From: Clostridiales bacterium
GTDB lineage: Bacteria > Bacillota > Clostridia > Lutisporales > Lutisporaceae
Assembly (NCBI GenBank): GCA_012842725.1
Contig: DUSG01000062.1
Coordinates: 1 to 8,358 of the forward strand
Direction: 5' to 3'
Length of the DNA stretch: 8,358 bases
Positions 6,210-8,358 of the stretch are shown here, one piece after another. Every line of letters begins with the position of its first letter. Within the stretch, counting starts at the first letter, position 1. The notes under the pieces were generated by a model. It was not told where the DNA came from and ran no database searches. It saw only the letters and a program-made list of their open reading frames with translations. The position numbers and the translations under genes were made by a program.

Positions 6210-7781
6210 TTATTCATAGTAGGTATCATAGAAGAACACTACACCTTCATATGCAGGGTTAGGTTTAAAGCCTTTAAAGCCAGCATCCGCTGCCCACACC
6301 GATTTGTCATCATATGCATGTATAAAATAAGCTTTGTCCAAGACTTCCTTTTGAACTTCTATGACTAATTTTTCCGCTTCCGCTCTATCCGTTGCGCTTA
6401 ACATATCTGCTTCTTCTATCATTGCATCAAGGTTTTCGTCCTTAATATAAGATAGGTTAAACAGTATGTCTTCCTCTGAATGCACCAAACTGTACAACCA
6501 GCTCATAGGACTTGCATAATCCGGCCACCACTGCATGAACAAAATATCCTGCCTGTCTTCCGGTTTTGAATTCTTGGATTTCTCCCATACATTGTCCCAG
6601 TTCATTTCCTGTATCTGCAATTCTATTCCTAATTTTTTCAGATTAACTTGGTATAGTTGAGCCATATTTCTAAGCTCTTCGGTGCCCGATGTAAATGTCA
6701 ATTCCAGTTTTAAACCTTCAGGATTTACTCCCGACTTCTTTAAGTATTCTTCTGCTTTTTGAAGATCTGTTTCATACTGCATCAGATTATCATCATGTCC
6801 CCATAATCCTCTCGGTATCAGGCCTACTGATTTATATGCCATACCTTCTTTAATATCATTCACAACTTCATCATATGGGAATGCATAGCATAGGGCTCTT
6901 CTGAAATCAGCATTATCAAGAGGTTTCTTTTCCGTATTAAAGAAGCCTATTATATTTGTCCAACTGGTTCCTTCTATTACATTGACTGAAGGATTTTCCC
7001 TTAATGCTTTTATGTCAGTCACTGAAAGACCTGAGGTTATTTGAGCCTCGCCTTTTTCCACCAACTGTCTCCTAGATGAGCTTTCCGGAATCTTCTTTAT
7101 GATGACCCTGTCATACTGATTGTCCTTCCAGCCTCTCCAATAATCATCGAATTTTGCCAGTATGACTTCTTCGCCTTTTGTAACCTGCTGAACTTTATAC
7201 GGACCAGTACCTGCCGCATTGCCTTCATTGAACCATGCACTGTCTTTATCTACAGCATTTGGAGAAATAATAAAGGCAGCATACCCTGCGCTGGCAATCA
7301 AATCCAACGGCGCGGGATAACTCAATACAAACTCTACAGTATAATCATCTTTGACTTTTATCTCGTCAACACAATCCCAGATGTATGCAGCTCCCATCTG
7401 CAAATCCATTGTTCTTTCAATGGATTTTTTTACTGCTTCTGCATTAAGTTCTGCCCCATCATGAAATTTAACATCTTTTCTTATTCTAAATGTCCAAACT
7501 GTTCCGTCTTCGTTGGATGTCCATTCTTCTGCCAAGAGCGGTTCTATTTTCCCTGTGTTGACATCATATCTTGTCAAAGTCTCGTATATGTTATGTAGAA
7601 CAATTATTCCATTGGAGTATTCGACGCTGGGGTCAAAATCAATATAAGGTTCTGAAATAAACGCATAATAAGCTATTTTGAGCTTGTTTTCCGTAACTTG
7701 AGTACTCTGTCCGCCTGAACAACCTGCAATAATTGCGCCTAAAATGCATATCATAATTACTAAGCACAGGATTTTTTTCAT
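6210..7781 (-). CDS. ABC transporter substrate-binding lipoprotein (SBP family 5, Dpp/Opp/Nik type)
   Basis: This 523-residue protein is the extracytoplasmic capture component of the importer, tethered to the outer face of the membrane. A signal peptide (KK at 2-3, hydrophobic stretch about 4-19) ends in the lipobox IIAG-C, so Cys21 should be lipidated. Family SBP_bac_5 features are clear: VLHNIYETLTRYD (61-73), LAEEW..N.DGTVWTFRIRKDVKFHDG (83-109), GTGPYKV (191-197), the DNADFRRALCYAFPYD segment (289-304) and a late tryptophan-rich stretch FMQWWPDYASPMSWLYS (415-431). The length is normal for the family. ATG at 7781 is preceded by GGGAGGGG at 5-bp spacing. The permease gene follows 27 bases later. 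Members of this family bind peptides, opines, nickel chelates, glutathione or sugars, so the ligand cannot be named. It is the first gene of the operon, behind the predicted promoter. Confidence 0.93.
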   Translation of the reverse strand: MKKILCLVIMICILGAIIAGCSGGQSTQVTENKLKIAYYAFISEPYIDFDPSVEYSNGIIVLHNIYETLTRYDVNTGKIEPLLAEEWTSNEDGTVWTFRIRKDVKFHDGAELNAEAVKKSIERTMDLQMGAAYIWDCVDEIKVKDDYTVEFVLSYPAPLDLIASAGYAAFIISPNAVDKDSAWFNEGNAAGTGPYKVQQVTKGEEVILAKFDDYWRGWKDNQYDRVIIKKIPESSSRRQLVEKGEAQITSGLSVTDIKALRENPSVNVIEGTSWTNIIGFFNTEKKPLDNADFRRALCYAFPYDEVVNDIKEGMAYKSVGLIPRGLWGHDDNLMQYETDLQKAEEYLKKSGVNPEGLKLELTFTSGTEELRNMAQLYQVNLKKLGIELQIQEMNWDNVWEKSKNSKPEDRQDILFMQWWPDYASPMSWLYSLVHSEEDILFNLSYIKDENLDAMIEEADMLSATDRAEAEKLVIEVQKEVLDKAYFIHAYDDKSVWAADAGFKGFKPNPAYEGVVFFYDTYYE

Positions 7782-7815
7782 AACAACCCCTCCCTCTCCA
7801 ATTTTTTAAATATAT

Positions 7816-7829
7816 TATCATAAATGATA
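7816..7829. promoter_or_regulatory. 14-bp palindrome over the -10 region
   Basis: TATCAT-AA-ATGATA has perfect 6-bp arms around a 2-bp centre and covers the proposed -10 box. It could be a second operator or an accident of AT-rich promoter sequence. No family assignment is possible from the motif alone. Confidence 0.25.
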
Positions 7830-7846
7830 TAAGGTATAATTGTAAA
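7817..7846 (-). promoter_or_regulatory. Predicted sigma-A promoter of the transporter operon
   Basis: Reading the minus strand, TTTACA (7846-7841) is followed after 18 bases by TATGAT (7822-7817). Each hexamer differs from the sigma-A consensus by one base (TTGACA and TATAAT). A start near 7810 would give a leader of under 30 bases that contains the Shine-Dalgarno site, which fits well. AT-rich sequence upstream could act as an UP element. The alternative TTGTAA (7854-7849) with TATATC (7831-7826) at 17 bp is weaker. Confidence 0.5.
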
Positions 7847-7853
7847 TATTACA
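7841..7853. promoter_or_regulatory. Putative operator half-site 1, TGTAA-N3-TTACA
   Basis: TGTAAATATTACA is itself a dyad with perfect 5-bp arms and a 3-bp centre at 7847. It overlaps the TTTACA hexamer proposed as the -35 box, a position where a bound regulator would interfere with or contact RNA polymerase. The motif is shorter than the 17-bp TnrA/GlnR site (TGTNA-N7-TNACA), so that assignment does not fit. Confidence 0.45.
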
Positions 7854-7882
7854 AAATTCCGCATTATGTTTTGTAATATTTA
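7843..7882. repeat. 14-bp perfect inverted repeat, likely operator
   Basis: The left arm TAAATATTACAAAA (7843-7856) and right arm TTTTGTAATATTTA (7869-7882) are exact reverse complements around a 12-bp spacer. The match continues for two more pairs beyond one G/T mismatch. The arms contain almost no G or C and lack a U-tract context, so this is not a terminator. It sits 62 to 101 bases upstream of the binding-protein start, and its left arm overlaps the predicted -35 box. It is best read as a binding site for a dimeric or tetrameric regulator. The downstream PucR-type protein is an obvious but untested candidate. Confidence 0.6.
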
Positions 7883-7884
7883 TA
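7872..7884. promoter_or_regulatory. Putative operator half-site 2, TGTAA-N3-TTATA
   Basis: TGTAATATTTATA repeats the first dyad with one mismatch in the second arm. Its centre at 7878 is 31 bp from the centre of site 1, close to three turns of B-DNA, so both sites would face the same side of the helix. The AT-rich background raises the chance of coincidence for this site alone; the paired arrangement is the evidence. Confidence 0.4.
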
Positions 7885-7929
7885 AACTTTTGTATATTTT
7901 ATATATTGTTAATTTTCTGTTAGTTTGTT

Positions 7930-7976
7930 ATAAAAATATAAGGCGAAAACACATCTGTCATGTGCTTTCGCCTTAT
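7930..7976 (-). terminator. Intrinsic terminator of the DUF4230 gene
   Basis: On the minus strand a 15-bp stem pairs 7974-7960 (AAGGCGAAAGCACAT) with 7954-7940 (ATGTGTTTTCGCCTT). There is one A-C mismatch (7949/7965) and a 5-nt loop. Two more A/T pairs extend its base. On the minus strand it is followed by TATATTTTTAT, a U-rich tail; on the plus strand the stem is followed by ATCTGC, a poor tail. It lies 10 to 15 bases past the DUF4230 stop codon, so it ends that transcript and insulates the transporter operon. Confidence 0.88.
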
Positions 7977-7986
7977 CTGCAAACTT

Positions 7987-8358
7987 TTACGTTATATGCT
8001 CAAATTCTATCTCTATGCTTTCATAACCCAGGCTTTTCAAAAACTCTTCCAAAAACATCCTTACATTATCATTTGTGTCTTTTAGAAAGCCCTTTTCTAT
8101 AAGCTTTTGTTCAATCTTTTCTTTTTCCTCAGCCAGTTGATTGAATATGTCATTTATACTCATCTTGTTGAAAATAGAATCTTTCTCATCATAGACGTAT
8201 ATGCTTTTTTCATCGATGACATGATCAAGTATCTTGGAATTCTTTAATCTTACCTTTATAGTCTTCCCTTCATTAAGCAATATCTCTATATCTCCAGCAT
8301 CTATTCCTGCTTTTATATATCCGTCGTACTTTATAAGAAAAGACTTCTCTGTAAATGG
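7987..8358 (-). CDS. DUF4230-family protein, C-terminal part (cut by window edge)
   Basis: The reading frame is open to the window edge, so only the last 123 residues are present and the true start lies outside. The visible part begins PFTEKSFLIKYDGYIKAGID and ends EIEFEHIT, then TAA. The 'Y.G.IKAGID..DIEI' strand, followed by 'KTIKVRLKNSKILDHVID' and a charged helical segment ending in 'FLKSLGYESIEIEFEH', matches the layout I know for DUF4230: a beta-rich core, a long helix, and a final 'lGY..v.I.F' strand. Family members are usually membrane-anchored by an N-terminal segment, which would lie outside this window. The biochemical role is unknown. A hairpin terminator follows directly, so this gene appears to be a separate transcription unit from the transporter operon downstream. 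A TTG at 8280 is in frame, but coding similarity continues upstream of it, so it is not the start. Confidence 0.72.
   Translation of the reverse strand, partial: PFTEKSFLIKYDGYIKAGIDAGDIEILLNEGKTIKVRLKNSKILDHVIDEKSIYVYDEKDSIFNKMSINDIFNQLAEEKEKIEQKLIEKGFLKDTNDNVRMFLEEFLKSLGYESIEIEFEHIT

Noticed and set aside
7841..7857. TnrA/GlnR-type nitrogen operator
   Set aside because: The TGT...ACA ends are only 13 bp apart; the TnrA/GlnR consensus TGTNA-N7-TNACA spans 17 bp.
7843..7882. A second terminator or riboswitch hairpin in the inverted repeat
   Set aside because: The arms are nearly all A/T, no U-tract follows, and the repeat lies upstream of the most likely transcription start, so a DNA operator is more plausible.
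7866..8102. Plus-strand open frame of 78 codons spanning the intergenic region
   Set aside because: It runs through the terminator hairpin and antisense to the DUF4230 gene, with no recognisable protein features, so it is not treated as a gene.
1..8358. Mobile elements, CRISPR arrays, tRNA or rRNA genes
   Set aside because: No transposase frames, terminal repeats, regularly spaced direct repeats or recognisable RNA gene sequences were found on either strand.

Overview
The window is from a low-GC, AT-rich genome. The strong AGGAGG-type Shine-Dalgarno sites, an intrinsic terminator, a lipoprotein-type solute-binding protein and Clostridia-like proteins point to an anaerobic Firmicute (Clostridia/Tissierellia type). 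This is inferred from style; no lineage marker gene is present. All seven supported genes lie on the minus strand, so transcription runs from high to low coordinates.

Layout in the direction of transcription: (1) the 3' end of a DUF4230-family gene (7987-8358, cut by the window edge), closed by a strong hairpin terminator (7930-7976). (2) A 205-bp intergenic control region (7782-7986) with a predicted promoter and an unusual 14-bp perfect inverted repeat. The repeat can also be read as two TGTAA-N3-TTAYA dyads about three helical turns apart. (3) A compact dipeptide/oligopeptide/nickel-family (Dpp/Opp) ABC importer: lipoprotein binding protein (6210-7781), DppB-like permease (5172-6182), DppC-like permease (4265-5161) and one fused protein carrying both ATPases (2471-4255). 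(4) After an 88-bp gap, a DUF917 protein (1282-2382). (5) After a 94-bp gap, a PucR-family regulator (15-1187).

Working model (inference): the lipoprotein captures a small peptide-like or amide/hydantoin-like nitrogen compound, the two permeases and the double ATPase import it, and the cytoplasmic DUF917 protein acts on it or on a derivative. The PucR-type regulator senses the state of the pathway and probably acts at the dyad region upstream of the binding-protein gene. No hydantoinase/oxoprolinase (HyuA/HyuB) or peptidase gene is in view, so the substrate is unknown.

Most notable details: the first ATPase half has lost its switch histidine (IANNL where the family has ITHDL), giving an apparently asymmetric ATPase pair. 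The ATPase gene ends in an amber codon followed by 21 further in-frame sense codons. The permease stop codons are built into the Shine-Dalgarno sites of the next genes. No tRNA, rRNA, CRISPR array, insertion sequence or phage feature was seen. No gene-free stretch exceeds 300 bases.
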